Notes under the pieces: model-generated
What the model was told of the DNA's origin: nothing
The model's input: the letters and a program-made list of their open reading frames with translations, nothing else
Database searches by the model: none
Translations under genes and position numbers: made by a program
From: Isoetes taiwanensis
Taxonomy: Eukaryota > Streptophyta > Lycopodiopsida > Isoetales > Isoetaceae
Reading direction: 5' to 3'
DNA: 64,000 bases
Assembly: GCA_021234155.1 (NCBI GenBank)
Contig: JAJEKV010000012.1
Coordinates: 4,157,789-4,221,788 of the forward strand
Part shown: positions 21,951 through 32,599 of the stretch, one piece after another
How the letters are laid out: the number at the start of each line of letters is the position of its first letter
Numbering within the stretch: position 1 is the stretch's first letter

Positions 21951-23768
21951 TCAACAAAAAATGGCGTGTTGTAAGTCATTATCAAGTTCCAATGGAAAGA
22001 GGCATTTTAAAGCATAGTTTGCCTGTTCAATATTGTGTGGGTTCCTGCATGAACCAAGCAAGGCTGTCCAACATATTGCATCTGGATAAAAAGGCATATT
22101 ATGTATCACATCAACTGCCTCATCAAGATGTCCTGTACGCCCAAGGAGGTCGATCCTGCATGTGTAATGCTCTAATGATGGAACAACATTCATATCACAG
22201 CTCATTGAAGTCAGGAGATGGCATCCATCACTTATTAGTCCAGCATGGCTGCAAGCGGAGAGGACATTGACTAAAGTTATCTCATTAGGTTTCATCCCTT
22301 GTGCTTGCATACATTGAAGTATTTTGAATGCGTCCTTCACATGCCCATGTTGGCTATAAGTCATAATAATTTCATTCCAACTGACAAGGTCTTTCATTGG
22401 CATCCTATCAAAGACTGCACAGGCTTTGTCTATGTTTCCACACTTCCCATACATATTTACAAGAGTGTCTTCGAGAATGATATCTCCTATAATATTACTG
22501 CTAACCATAGAAGCATGAATCTGCTTCCCTTTAGCAAGGGTTGCCTGCTTTGCACATGCGTTTAAAACGCTAACAAATGTTGTTGCATCTGGATTCTTAC
22601 CATCAAGCAGCATTCCTTCATAAAGAAAGAAGGCTTCCTTGAGTTGCCCACATTGTGCATAACCTGCAATTATGGCATTCCATGAGACCACATCTGTCTG
22701 AGGCATTTGTTGAAAGAAATGAAGGGCTTCTTTCAGTTGTCCATGTTGGGCATAAGCTGTGATCATCGTATTCCAGGCGATCATATCCCTTTCAGGCATT
22801 TCCCAAAAGAACTGGAGGGCCTCATCAATTTCTCCATGCTGCGCAAGCCCTGCAATCATAACATTCCATGAGATTTTATTTTGAGAAGGCATTTCGCGGA
22901 AAAGTTGAAGTGCCCGAGTCAACTTTTTGTTCTGGATAAAAGCAGTTAGCATAGCATTCCAGGCAGCTACATCTCGATAAGGCATTTTCTGAAAGAGGTC
23001 AAAGGCTGATTCCAAGTTTCCAGAGTGAGAGTAAACTGCAAACATAGTTGTCCATGAAATTGTATTTGGCTCAGGCATTCTTCCAAACAACTGGATGGCT
23101 TCCTTGAGGTGACCCTGCTGGGCATAAACTACAAGCATTGAATTATATGAAACTGTATCACGTTCAGGCATTTGCTCAAATAGTCGTCGAGCTTTTTCTA
23201 GTTGACCATTTTGAGCAAATGACGCAAGCATAGTATTCCATGTTACTATGTTCTTCTCAGGCATTTTGTTAAACAAACAGATTGCCTGATCGTAATCCTT
23301 GTGTTTAACCAAAAGCCCAAGCATGACATTCCAAGATACCACGTTCCTTTCAGGCATTTGGTCAAAAAGTTGGACAGCTTCACTCAATTGGTTATGATGA
23401 GCATAAGCCTTAACCATAATTGTCCAAGACACAACGTCGACACATGGCATTTGCTTGAAGATTTTTAAGGCCTTGTCAAGTTGTTGACATCTAGCATAAG
23501 ATGAAATCAAGATATTCCAGGAAAAGCGATTCCTTTCAAGCATCCTGTCAAACATGCATTTTGCATCCTCAAGGTAACCACATTTGCCATACATCTCTAC
23601 CATGAGATTATCCAGAAAAACATTCTTTCCTAGCTCGCCTTTTAGAACACAACTATGGAGTTTCTTACCTTTTGCAAGAGCCTTGGTTTCACTGTATTCC
23701 CGTAATAGGGCTGCAAGACTCTGCACCTCTTGGGTTCCTTTTGAGGTTGACCGTCCCCAATTCACCAT
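21951..23768 (-). CDS. PLS-class PPR protein rich in S motifs
   Basis: Intronless 605-codon frame for a pentatricopeptide-repeat protein, the sequence-specific RNA-binding family acting in plastids and mitochondria. After an N-terminal L-like region (KALAKGKKLHSCVLKGELG) come about ten consecutive 31-residue S-type repeats from residue ~75 to ~370 (pattern VVSWNxMIxxYAQxGxxxEA), then P/L/S units (GKQIHASMVSS, VNMYGKCGNIDKAC) and an E1-like end (CWTALLGSCRNPHNIEQANY). It stops at LDNDLQHAIFC where E-domain proteins normally continue, so E2 and DYW editing domains are missing. No obvious organelle presequence precedes MVNWGRSTSKGTQ, so a 5' exon may be missing or the gene may be degrading. A rearranged partial paralogue lies just upstream at 24183-24575. 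Confidence 0.8.
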   Translation of the reverse strand: MVNWGRSTSKGTQEVQSLAALLREYSETKALAKGKKLHSCVLKGELGKNVFLDNLMVEMYGKCGYLEDAKCMFDRMLERNRFSWNILISSYARCQQLDKALKIFKQMPCVDVVSWTIMVKAYAHHNQLSEAVQLFDQMPERNVVSWNVMLGLLVKHKDYDQAICLFNKMPEKNIVTWNTMLASFAQNGQLEKARRLFEQMPERDTVSYNSMLVVYAQQGHLKEAIQLFGRMPEPNTISWTTMFAVYSHSGNLESAFDLFQKMPYRDVAAWNAMLTAFIQNKKLTRALQLFREMPSQNKISWNVMIAGLAQHGEIDEALQFFWEMPERDMIAWNTMITAYAQHGQLKEALHFFQQMPQTDVVSWNAIIAGYAQCGQLKEAFFLYEGMLLDGKNPDATTFVSVLNACAKQATLAKGKQIHASMVSSNIIGDIILEDTLVNMYGKCGNIDKACAVFDRMPMKDLVSWNEIIMTYSQHGHVKDAFKILQCMQAQGMKPNEITLVNVLSACSHAGLISDGCHLLTSMSCDMNVVPSLEHYTCRIDLLGRTGHLDEAVDVIHNMPFYPDAICWTALLGSCRNPHNIEQANYALKCLFPLELDNDLQHAIFC

Positions 23769-23769
23769 C

Positions 23770-24180
23770 CTTTTTGTATAATCAACACCGACACATGAGC
23801 CCCGAAATTTGACTATGCGTGGTCAGAGGTTTTGCTGCCTCGACATTGATTCATGATTGAAAGCGCCCGACAATCTCATGCAGTTTAATGAATCTCGAAA
23901 TCGACAACTGCTACACCCAGGTTCTGTACCAATGCTTAATGAATACCATGAGACAGAAACGCCAACACTATGACATATATTTCTGGGCTGAATAGCACAG
24001 GCGATCATTCTCATTTCTCTATTACGAACAGAAGGCATGACAGGCTTTATATTTCCACCATATAGCATTTTGACCCAAAACATTTGGTAAAAGCTAGAAG
24101 GTATGCTGACACAAAGTTGATCACATAATCCTGCACGAAATCCGGTTCTTAATGATGCTACAAGATGCATCTCAGAATTC
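23770..24180. other. 5' flank of the PPR gene
   Basis: A 115-codon minus frame at 23823-24170 overlaps here; it contains no PPR motif. No promoter element is recognisable. Confidence 0.4.
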
Positions 24181-24182
24181 TT

Positions 24183-24575
24183 TTAAATGAAATCAACAAG
24201 AATGGCCAAAGAAGACCCCCTCAAAAGAATGTTGTTACACTCCATACAGCTTACAAATGCACAACATGGAGGCCATAAAAAATGATCAACGTATGCTTTG
24301 GGGAAAACATAGTTTTCTGAGACAAGTTTCAGGAGCCTTGTTTCGCTGTATCCCCACAATAGGGTTGCAAGACCATGCAACTCTTGGGTTCTTTTTGAGT
24401 TTAAACCTGCTTTCCTTTACCAAGGGTGGCCTGCTTTGCACATGCATTTAAAACATTAACAAATGGTGTTGCATCTGGATTCTTGCTATCAAGCTGCATT
24501 TCTTCATAAAGCTGGAAGGCTTCCTTGAGCTGCCCACATTGGGCATAATCTGCAATTATGGCATTCCATGAGACT
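24183..24575 (-). pseudogene. Rearranged partial copy of the neighbouring PPR gene
   Basis: Minus-strand 24575-24410 reads SWNAIIADYAQCGQLKEAFQ, YEEMQLDSKNPDAT and LNACAKQATLGKG, matching the middle of the intact PPR protein. Minus-strand 24400-24330 reads TQELHGLATLLWGYSETR, matching its N-terminus. On the minus strand the middle segment now precedes the N-terminal one, so the copy is both partial and reordered. Confidence 0.75.
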
Positions 24576-24785
24576 AGCTAGTGCACTACTTAAACAAGAA
24601 GTACAACTGCGTGTTACCATGCCCCTGGACACAGCTTTTGGATATCTAAACACCGAGAAGATCCCGTTTAAAATGCTGCCGGGTTGAGAAATAGGGGTAG
24701 CGGAGAAACACGGCCAAACAAAGGCCATTGTTTCCATAAAACATATGAAGAACTTACAGCTCGCGCTTTCTTCCCTCCACGAAAT

Positions 24786-24904
24786 CCAACAGCTGCCTGC
24801 TTACATTGATAACGGGGCTTCCAACAGCTGCCTGCTTACATTGATAACGGGGCTCCATAGCCTGCTTACATTGATAACGGGGTTCTATGGAGCCCCGTTA
24901 TCAA
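24786..24904. repeat. Tandem repeat ending in a 20-bp inverted copy
   Basis: GCCTGCTTACATTGATAACGGGG occurs three times (24786-24883). TTGATAACGGGGCTCCATAG (24841-24860) is then exactly inverted at 24885-24904, which allows a 20-bp stem. Confidence 0.9.
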
Positions 24905-25029
24905 TTGTTGATTGCCAAATAATAATTTTGTTGGGTATCCTAATTTTGTTGGGATTCATGCAAACAATGGTCCAATTAACATGCCCTAGTTGTGTATGGG
25001 AACAAGTGATGCTTCAGTGGAGATATTAG

Positions 25030-25591
25030 AGTCAAATTACCGCCACAGCAGAAGCATTGTGTTGATGCAGGAGTGCAAAAATTTGGAAGGGAACATGTTG
25101 AGGTGGGAGTACAGCCATCTCCACAATTCGTAATGGACCAGGAGCCACGGCGTCAAACTAGCAAACAGGACCATGCTGCCTCAGTACCTGCTACTATTAG
25201 TACCTTGACCTTGCATATTATAGGGGTTGCAGAGGCATAAACTGATGCCCATTCAGCTGTGGATGCGACTCTGCATGTGAAAGTTGTTGGAGTTGTCTGT
25301 GCTACTAGAGTGGGAGCGGCAAGAGTAAATTGTCCTCGACATCTTTTGGTTCGCTTTCATGATGCTCTCAGCCGCCTACATATTCTTCAACATGGTAACC
25401 ATCTCAGAGGGACTAGTTTTTTAGTACAAGAGGACCCCTCTCCTCTTCAATTGTGTAACCGTAAGGAGGAGCTGTGCAAAGTCAGGGCAACCCGCTTGCA
25501 AAAGAAATGGGCAGTGTACAGGGGAGGCAAAGTAATCATTCTAGATCAATGGCCTTCCAATCCTTGGACTGGTTATGTCGAGATAATTTAA
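25030..25591 (+). mobile_element. LINE ORF1-like fragment, copy 1
   Basis: Degenerate plus-strand copy of a family seen three times in the window. It begins near 25190 with TLTLHIIGVAEA (compare LDLRIVGVPEA in copy 2), breaks at a stop, then is open at 25259-25591: NCPRHLLVRFHDALSR, ILQHGNHLRGTSFLVQEDPS, RLQKKWAVYRGGK, PSNPWTGYV. The arrangement of a short basic strand followed by an ED-x-S-P motif resembles the RRM plus C-terminal domain of L1-type ORF1 nucleic-acid-binding proteins. That family link is an inference from motif layout. Confidence 0.6.
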
Positions 25592-25599
25592 GCAGCACA

Positions 25600-26636
25600 A
25601 AATTATTAGCACTAGCATTATCTTTTTCTTTATATTTTTTCTGCTTCCATGCCCCTTTTGTTGTTTGGGTCCCATAGCCAATTTGGTCTCCGTGGACATT
25701 AAAAATCCTAATCCTACTATTATTGTTAACTAGTTATAGTGTCCGGCGATACCGAGCTTAGTAACAATTTGAAGAGATTAGATATATAAATACCAAAAGA
25801 AGTGCTTTCTTAACTTGGTATGTGAAAGAGGTGATCTTTAGGATTATTTAACGCAGGGCGGCAATGTGGATGAAATGTGCCACTCATGGAGGGGCACAGG
25901 TTAAGTTAAAAGTCCTAAGACGCAATTGACCTTGGTTGGTTAAAACTGTGTTAGCCCTAGTGGATTACTTATGAGGACTTATTTGTTCAACATAAGAAGC
26001 CAATACGTGGTTTCCTAATTTATATTTGTCACGTTGTGATTTGGCCTTATGATGTTGTTCTCTGTTACCTGAACTTTAGATTGAAGAAGCACAATATGCC
26101 GGGCTTTAGCTTGGGACTGCAAAAGCACAAACAAGTTGTAAAATATAATGGCATTTGAGCTTTGGCAATCACATGTAAAGAGGAGCATTCAGGTGTAATA
26201 GCTATCTATGGAATTACAAGTTTGGAACTTAGTTATGTCCATGTAGTTAGGGGTCTGGACACATATTACACTCTAGCTTTTGTATTTAACGTGGATGGCA
26301 ATGTTGCACAATGTTATATAATGGTTTCCTACACATGGTGTAATAATGCTATCTAATAATCAGAAGGTGGTATAATTAGTGGCTATTCTTCACAATTTGG
26401 CTAAATTTTGGGCTTGACCATTAGGGGTTTAGCGATTTTTAATAGAACAAAAATCTCAAGAAACAGAAAAGTCTAGCCAAATATAAATGAAACTATCCAA
26501 TATCCTGAGAGATTCACCAAAGTATCTACAAATTATTAGTATATTTCTTACATTAGCCATATTTTAGTAGTTTTATTTCAGTTTTTATAAATGTTGATAA
26601 AATTCCAAAATCTATATATGTTTGGCTAAATTTTTT
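25600..26636. other. Intergenic, no gene seen
   Basis: No supported gene. This may include decayed 3' sequence of the LINE-like element; a segment near 25850-26030 shares phrases (GTCCTAAGA..., CATAAGAAGCCAATA) with 32215-32310, so both belong to a dispersed repeat. Confidence 0.4.
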
Positions 26637-26720
26637 GCTTTTTTTTGGGTTGCCCCTAGGGGGGCAAGCCCTCGTTTGTGTGGGTTTATGGTATATTTCA
26701 GGTATATGCCAGTATATACC
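26637..26720 (+). repeat. Dispersed TTGCCCCTAGGGGGGCAA repeat, copy 1
   Basis: TTTGGGTTGCCCCTAGGGGG followed by GCAAGCCCTCGTTTGTG and a TATATGCCAGTATA tail. Related copies occur at 31472-31530 and 31829-31915 with the same order of blocks. Confidence 0.7.
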
Positions 26721-26811
26721 AGAAATATGCCATGACTGCCAAAAACTTACTGTAGGGTGTAAATGCTCGGTCGCCGCTTGGTGCATAGCCAGTTTGGAAA
26801 CCGGCTAACCG

Positions 26812-27180
26812 TTTGTCTCATTCATTCTGGCGCCCTTCTCTTTGGAGCCTCGGGTTTCACAGGTATCTCTATGGCGAGCCTGTGGTTAAGGCTTGTGTGG
26901 AGGCAGGGATTGATTATTTGGACATCACCGGGGAGCCTGAGTTTATGGAAAGAATGGAAGCTGCGTATCATTCCAAGGCTTTCGAAAATGGTTCCCTGGT
27001 TATGATAGTATACCCGCTGGTTGGTTTAATCTTCAACGCCGGGCAATGGGTTCCTCCATCTGTGCCCAACAAGGTGGGATTCTTACTTAGTGCTACATTC
27101 TTCCGGAAGAATACGAGGCACCATTGGGACTTATGAGTCACCGTGCTAGGAATTGCCGCTTCTTACGTGAAGATGCCGGC
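26812..27180 (+). pseudogene. Saccharopine-dehydrogenase-like oxidoreductase fragment
   Basis: Plus-strand pieces match the plant saccharopine dehydrogenase-like oxidoreductases: FGASGFTG (NAD-binding glycine-rich turn), then YGEPVVKACVEAGIDYLDIT and GEPEFMERMEAAYH, followed by IFNAGQWVPPSVPNKVG and, in another frame, TIGTYESPC. The two halves of the Rossmann region are fused with the intervening ~100 residues missing, and the piece stops at 27136. It is a truncated, spliced-together remnant. Confidence 0.7.
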
Positions 27181-27419
27181 ACTATAGAGAGGCAGATAAT
27201 CAGTTCCAAGTTTCTAGTGAGTATATGCCAATGAGTTTTTCTATGTCGTCCTGGCTTATCCATTTTCACATTTCAATTTGTCTCTGAGATTGCAGGCCTA
27301 AATTTTGCTGAAGATAGAAGGACAACATGGGCCAGGTATGTTGGTATACAGAGCAACTTCTTTTGCCCCCTTCCTTTCGTTGTTCCTGTTTCCGTATAAT
27401 TTAAAGCTATCTGTAGGAA

Positions 27420-28525
27420 GCTGAAGAAGGTTTGCAAAGAGAAACGAATGCCAGAAATATATGATATCGTTGAGCAACGACTAGTTGTACACAAGAGCAA
27501 TGCACATTACTTTTCCCAGGATTGTAGCAGAAAGAGAGATCTTAAACTTGCTTGGCACCTGCATACTTTGATGATGCTAAAAGCGAAATTGCTCTCCACT
27601 GTTTTGAAGAAATGCAGCATCAAGACATAGCACCAAATGCTGCATCATATTTGAGCATCCTCAAGGCATGTTCTAACATTGGAGCATTCTTAAGGATGTG
27701 TCCAGAATGATGAAAACATTCTTGCTGTCCAAATTTTTGAAAGGATGCAGAACAATGGGGTAAAACCAAACAGGGTTACATTCTTGGGTATTTTTGAAAG
27801 CTTATGGAAACATTGGCGATATAGTCCATGGCAGGAGAATTCATGTGCAGATAATTGGTAATGACCTGCAGCTTGATATTGCTGTCCTGAACACCCTTGT
27901 TGACATGTATGCCAAGTGTATGGCATTGGAAGAAGCACGCAAATTGTTTGACAAAATGGCAACCCGGGATGTGGTATCATGGGGTGCAATGCTTTGTGGT
28001 TATGCCCAGCATGATGGAGGAGATTTGTCTTAAAATGCTTTTACCAGATGCAGAATGAACGCAGGACCTAACAAGGTCATATTTCTCAGTCTTTTGAAAA
28101 CATGTGGTAGCATAGGATCCCTGAAATGCATCAGCAGATTATTGTAAATGGGTTTGAGTTAGACATTGCAATGGGGAATACCATTCTTGATGTGTGTGCT
28201 AAATTACTTTGATAAAATGCCAAATCTAGCCATAAAACCAAATAAAGTGACCTTGTGTATCGTGAAAGCATCCGGTAATATTTGGATGTAGCCCTTGGAA
28301 GCGCTTTGATTGATGCATATGCTAGAGCATGTGCACAATGTTTTTGACAAACTGTCTGCACGAAATGTAGTGTCATGGAATGCCATTATTTCAGCATTTC
28401 TGCAACACGATAGATCTCACGTCGTGCTAGAGTACTTTAAGAAGATGCAGGAGATTAACTTAGAACCAGATAAAGTCACATTTTTGGGCATTTTGTGATC
28501 AAGGCAGAGCCAGATATAGTTGTAG
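27420..28525 (+). pseudogene. PPR pseudogene, 5' part and first duplicate
   Basis: PLS-type PPR debris. 27530-27580 reads RKRDLKLAWHLHTLMM. From 27580 it reads IALHCFEEMQHQDIAPNAAS, then AYGNIGDIVHGRRIHVQ, NTLVDMYAKCMALEEARKL and DVVSWGAMLCGYAQHD. Frameshifts and stops break it repeatedly. The block from about 27580 to 28525 is repeated almost exactly at 30005-30956. This copy has private deletions, for example 14 bases lost near 28320 and 2 bases near 28065. Confidence 0.85.
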
Positions 28526-30006
28526 ACTTGCAGGATCCAAGCAAACTAAGATCAACTCTATCTCATTTACATTCTATCAGCAAAACTGCCACTAGCAAAA
28601 TTGTAGTTTTTGTGGAGGCTATTTCAAACCCCCTGCTCAAGGTTGCAAATATTTCTGCTCTATCTTCAATTTGCAAGGAACATGGTTGTATACTTATAGT
28701 GGATAACACATTTGCCACCCCCTTGAGAGGGCAACCACTCAAAAGGGTATGTTTTGGCTTTCAAATTTCAATATGCTGAACACCAGTTTCTTTTTATACT
28801 TGTTTGCTATGAGCACTAAAGTCTTAATCAATTAAATGTTTCTTTTCACATCATGTTTGAACTCCTATTCTAGGGGGCAGATATGGTTCTCCATTCAGCC
28901 ACAAAATTTCTTGGGGGTCATAGTGATGCTATGTCTGGCGTTCTTGTTGGGTCCTCTTATCACATTAACAAGGCATCAGCTATGGTGGCACAATGGGGGC
29001 TAATTTGTGCACCATTTGAAGCAATGATGACCCTCCGTGGGATCCGTACGCTCCAGGTAAGTTTCTTCATTCATCTAACTAGGATTTGCTGAGTTGTTTC
29101 GGTATGTATTGGGGACTTAATAGTTTGTAATTGTTACTGAGTTGCTTTAGAGAGATTTGAATTTACAAGAAACCTGCACGATGGTCAGTTTCTTATGTTA
29201 TAAATTCCGTTAGAATCCCAAACCAAGTCTTAATGTTGACAATTGCTGATGTCCCTTTGGATGCATGGCCAGTGTATCGTTTCTGGCCACCATGTTGAAC
29301 CATACAATAACTTTCATCGATTCTGCAAAATAGCTGTCCACATCAAACTAAATTTTTGTTTTTCCTCTATCACAACTTTGTCAAAAGGATCTCACTCAGT
29401 AAGTCCAATGTGAACTTTTTATCACTTGCAAATCTTTCCTATAAATTTAGCCAGATAAACATGCTACGTAATGCCTGTTTTTAGATATACATTTAGCATG
29501 TTAAATGGATATGTTGAGCTCGTGCTTTATATTTGAATCGTTCTGCCACATTGAGAAGGCTGAACATAGGATTTTTGTTGGAAACACATGACAAAACTTC
29601 AACACTTCTGTCTTGAACTCCGCCATAGTTGGGGGGAAAAGAACAGGGTGCGAGACCTTCGTGTATATCACATGTATACCCTTCCTTTAATCGGACAAAG
29701 GGAATCTGCGCTGTGTCTGATGCAGCAACATTTAGTCTAAATTTATCCTAAATTTTTACCCTCTGACATAGCAGAGATGGTCACTTTAGAAGCACGTTAT
29801 GGAGCTGTATTTACAGATTGAGTTTCTAGCAGTCCCTTGTTGTTAATTTCTGTTATGTTTTACTTTTTCAGGTTCGAATGGAGCAATGCTGGGCATCTGC
29901 AGAAATTTTATCAAAAAGGCTTAAAGAAAGCCAGATTCCTCTTCGTGTGATGTCAGCTGAGAATTGCTCATTAATATCTTTTGAGCTCCCTAGTGGTTTG
30001 GATGGA
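28526..30006 (+). pseudogene. Cys/Met-metabolism PLP enzyme fragment inserted in PPR pseudogene
   Basis: Three exons with good splice sites encode the middle of a cystathionine gamma-synthase/lyase or methionine gamma-lyase type enzyme: about 28526-28746 (VVFVEAISNPLLKVANIS, HGCILIVDNTFATP), 28874-29056 (GADMVLHSATKFLGGHSD, with the PLP-binding Lys of SATK) and 29872-30006 (MEQCWASAEILSKRLKES, LISFELPSGLDGAK). The N-terminal arm and C-terminal domain are missing on both sides, where the DNA passes directly into the two PPR duplicates. Intron retention shows it came by DNA-level transfer, not retroposition. Confidence 0.85.
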
Positions 30007-31160
30007 GCGAAATTGCTCTCCACTGTTTTGAAGAAATGCAGCATCAAGACATAGCACCAAATGCTGCATCATATTTGAGCATCCTCAAGGCATGTTCTAA
30101 CATTGGAGCATTCTTAAGGATGTGTCCAGAATGATGAAAACATTCTTGCTGTCCAAATTTTTGAAAGGATGCAGAACAATGGGGTAAAACCAAACAGGGT
30201 TACATTCTTGGGTATTTTTGAAAGCTTATGGAAACATTGGCGATATAGTCCATGGCAGGAGAATTCATGTGCAGATAATTGGTAATGACCTGCAGCTTGA
30301 TATTGCTGTCCTGAACACCCTTGTTGACATGTATGCCAAGTGTATGGCATTGGAAGAAGCACGCAAATTGTTTGACAAAATGGCAACCCGGGATGTGGTA
30401 TCATGGGGTGCAATGCTTTGTGGTTATGCCCAGCATGATGGAGGAGATATTGTCTTAAAATGCTTTTACCAGATGCAGAATGAACGCATAGGACCTAACA
30501 AGGTCATATTTCTCAGTCTTTTGAAAACATGTGGTAGCATAGGATCCCTGAAATGCATCAGCAAATTATTGTAAATGGGTTTGAGTTAGACATTGCAGTG
30601 GGGAATACCATTCTTGATGTGTGTGCTAAATTACTTTGATAAAATGCCAAATCTAGCCATAAAACCAAATAAAGTGACCTTGTGTATCTTGAAAGCATCC
30701 GGTAATATTTGGATGTAGCCCTTGGAAGCGCTTTGATTGATGCATATGCTATATGTGGGAGCTTAGAGCATGTGCACAATGTTTTTGACAAACTGTCTGC
30801 ACGAAATGTAGTGTCATGGAATGCCATTATTTCAACATTTCTGCAACACGATAGATCTCATGTTACTTTAAGAAGATGCAGGAGATTAACTTAGAACCAG
30901 ATAAAGTCACATTTTTGGGCATTTTGTGATCAAGGCAGAGCTAGATATAGTTGTAGTTAATGCCATAACAATTATGTATTCAAAGTGTGGGAGCATGACG
31001 GAAGCATGCAAAGCCTTTAACAAACTACCAAACCGGGATGTAGTAACATGGGGCGCAATTATTGATGGGTATGGTCGGGTTGGTAATGCAGCATTGGCTT
31101 TCCAGTACTTCTATGAGATGCAGCAAACATGTGTCTGTGAACGGTTCAGGATTATCTAAG
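30005..31160 (+). pseudogene. PPR pseudogene, second duplicate and 3' part
   Basis: Near-identical repeat of 27580-28525 up to about 30956. It then continues into PPR sequence absent from the first copy: NAITIMYSKCGSMTEACKAF, KLPNRDVVTWGAIIDGYGRV, AALAFQYFYEMQQ, ending at 31156. This copy retains bases deleted in the first one, including AYAICGSLEHVHNVFDKLS. Stops and frameshifts remain, so it is not a functional PPR gene. Confidence 0.85.
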
Positions 31161-31169
31161 AAGGACCAT

Positions 31170-32288
31170 TATGATTTTTGTGCAAATCTTCGATAATGGA
31201 GGTCAACTAATGGCTAGAACTAAGAATATATAAAAAAAAGCTCGTGTGTAAATAAAGAACGAAGGGATACTATCTATATCTATAGAGAAATTGATGTTTA
31301 GATCAGCACACTTCTCGCCGAACAAAACTTATGTGGATGAATATTTCAAGGTTCCCCCTTGAAAAGAAGCAACAAGCTCTAAGGGCCTTACATAATTAAG
31401 AGGGAGGCAAGAACCTTTAAAATAACATGCTGTAAGGGTCGTAAATAATTGTGTATTGTGTTAGATGCACGCAATTTTTGGGTTGCCCCTAGGGGGGCAA
31501 ACCCTCGTTTATGTGGGTATGTGGGCAATTTCAAATTTAGAAAACAAAAATAGCAATAAAAAATTGGATTCCTTGAATCTTGGAGCACCAGGCTACAGTG
31601 CGTGCATGTGTTGAGCCCCGATAAAGAAAACTAAACACCAACGAAATCATCATTCTTGCTTCTCGTCTTTCGATATGTTCAAGGTTTGAATGGAACCAAT
31701 GGATTGTGTTTCTTTTTCTTATTTGCAACATTCAATTTGTGAGTTATTAGCGTATTTCAATGCCTTGACTTATGAATTATGAATTGGGCATGGAAATAGC
31801 ATTCCACTGATATGTTTGAGTCCAGTTTTTTGGGTTGCCCCTAAGGGGAAAACCCTCATCCATGTGGGTTTGTGGCATATTCCAAGTATATGTCAGTATA
31901 TGCTCGAAAACATGACTTTGAAGTGTGATTTAAGCCATTTCACTCTCAGGTCATGGAGGGCAACCCTCCGTGCGCAGCACCTTGTTTTTCTTGGACACTT
32001 TAGCCAAAGTTAGGAATTAGAGGAATTCCATGCAACTATAGCCAAACTAAATTTATGCTTTAAGATCAGGAGGTTTTTAATTTATATCATGGGGGTATAG
32101 ACCATTTAAATAAAGATAATCCAATGGTTTTTTCAAGTGTTTTCTATTTGGGGTATGATCCAATGGTCTTTTCAAGTATTTTCTATTTGTCATTCGTAGA
32201 GGGACGCATAATGTAAGTGTAAATAAAGTCCTAAGATGTGGTTCACCTTGGTTTAGCTGTAGTGGATTATTCATGAGGAATTGTTTGT
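31170..32288. other. Repeat-rich intergenic DNA
   Basis: Holds two copies of the dispersed TTGCCCCTAGGGG repeat (31472-31530, 31829-31915) and a 30-bp direct duplication (TTTTCAAGTGTTTTCTATTTG / TTTTCAAGTATTTTCTATTTG type, 32132-32190). No gene is supported. Confidence 0.5.
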
Positions 32289-32593
32289 TCAACATAAAAA
32301 ACCAATAAGGAATGCTGCAATTTGATTAGAGTTGTTCTTTTGTGCACTTTGGATCATTGGCTTCGGATAGCTATATTGAACACGTAACTTAGCTGCTCTG
32401 CTGCATAGTACATGATATTTGGGATACATTTGTCGCATGAGCATCTGCAACAATGATGGTATATCTGCAACAATGATGGCATTCCATATGGCCATATTTC
32501 ATGTTGTGGCATTTGTTCAAAATCTATTGATGGCATGATGTGACGAGCCTGCCGAGTTGATCCTCTTGGCAACTCAGGATCTTGTCTAAACAT
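32289..32593 (-). pseudogene. Possible PPR fragment
   Basis: Minus strand gives FEQMPQHEIW and, in another frame, MAIWNAIIVADI, which resembles the end of one S motif and start of the next. The similarity is short and frame-shifted, so this is a weak call. Confidence 0.3.
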
Positions 32594-32599
32594 GCGCTA

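Noticed and set aside
27690-27989. Minus-strand 99-codon frame, repeated at 30114-30413
   Set aside because: It is present twice only because the underlying PPR DNA is duplicated; it is the antisense of PPR coding sequence.
29872-30060. Complete C-terminus of the PLP enzyme ending CSIKT
   Set aside because: The last codons and stop come from PPR DNA read in another frame after the junction, not from the enzyme gene.
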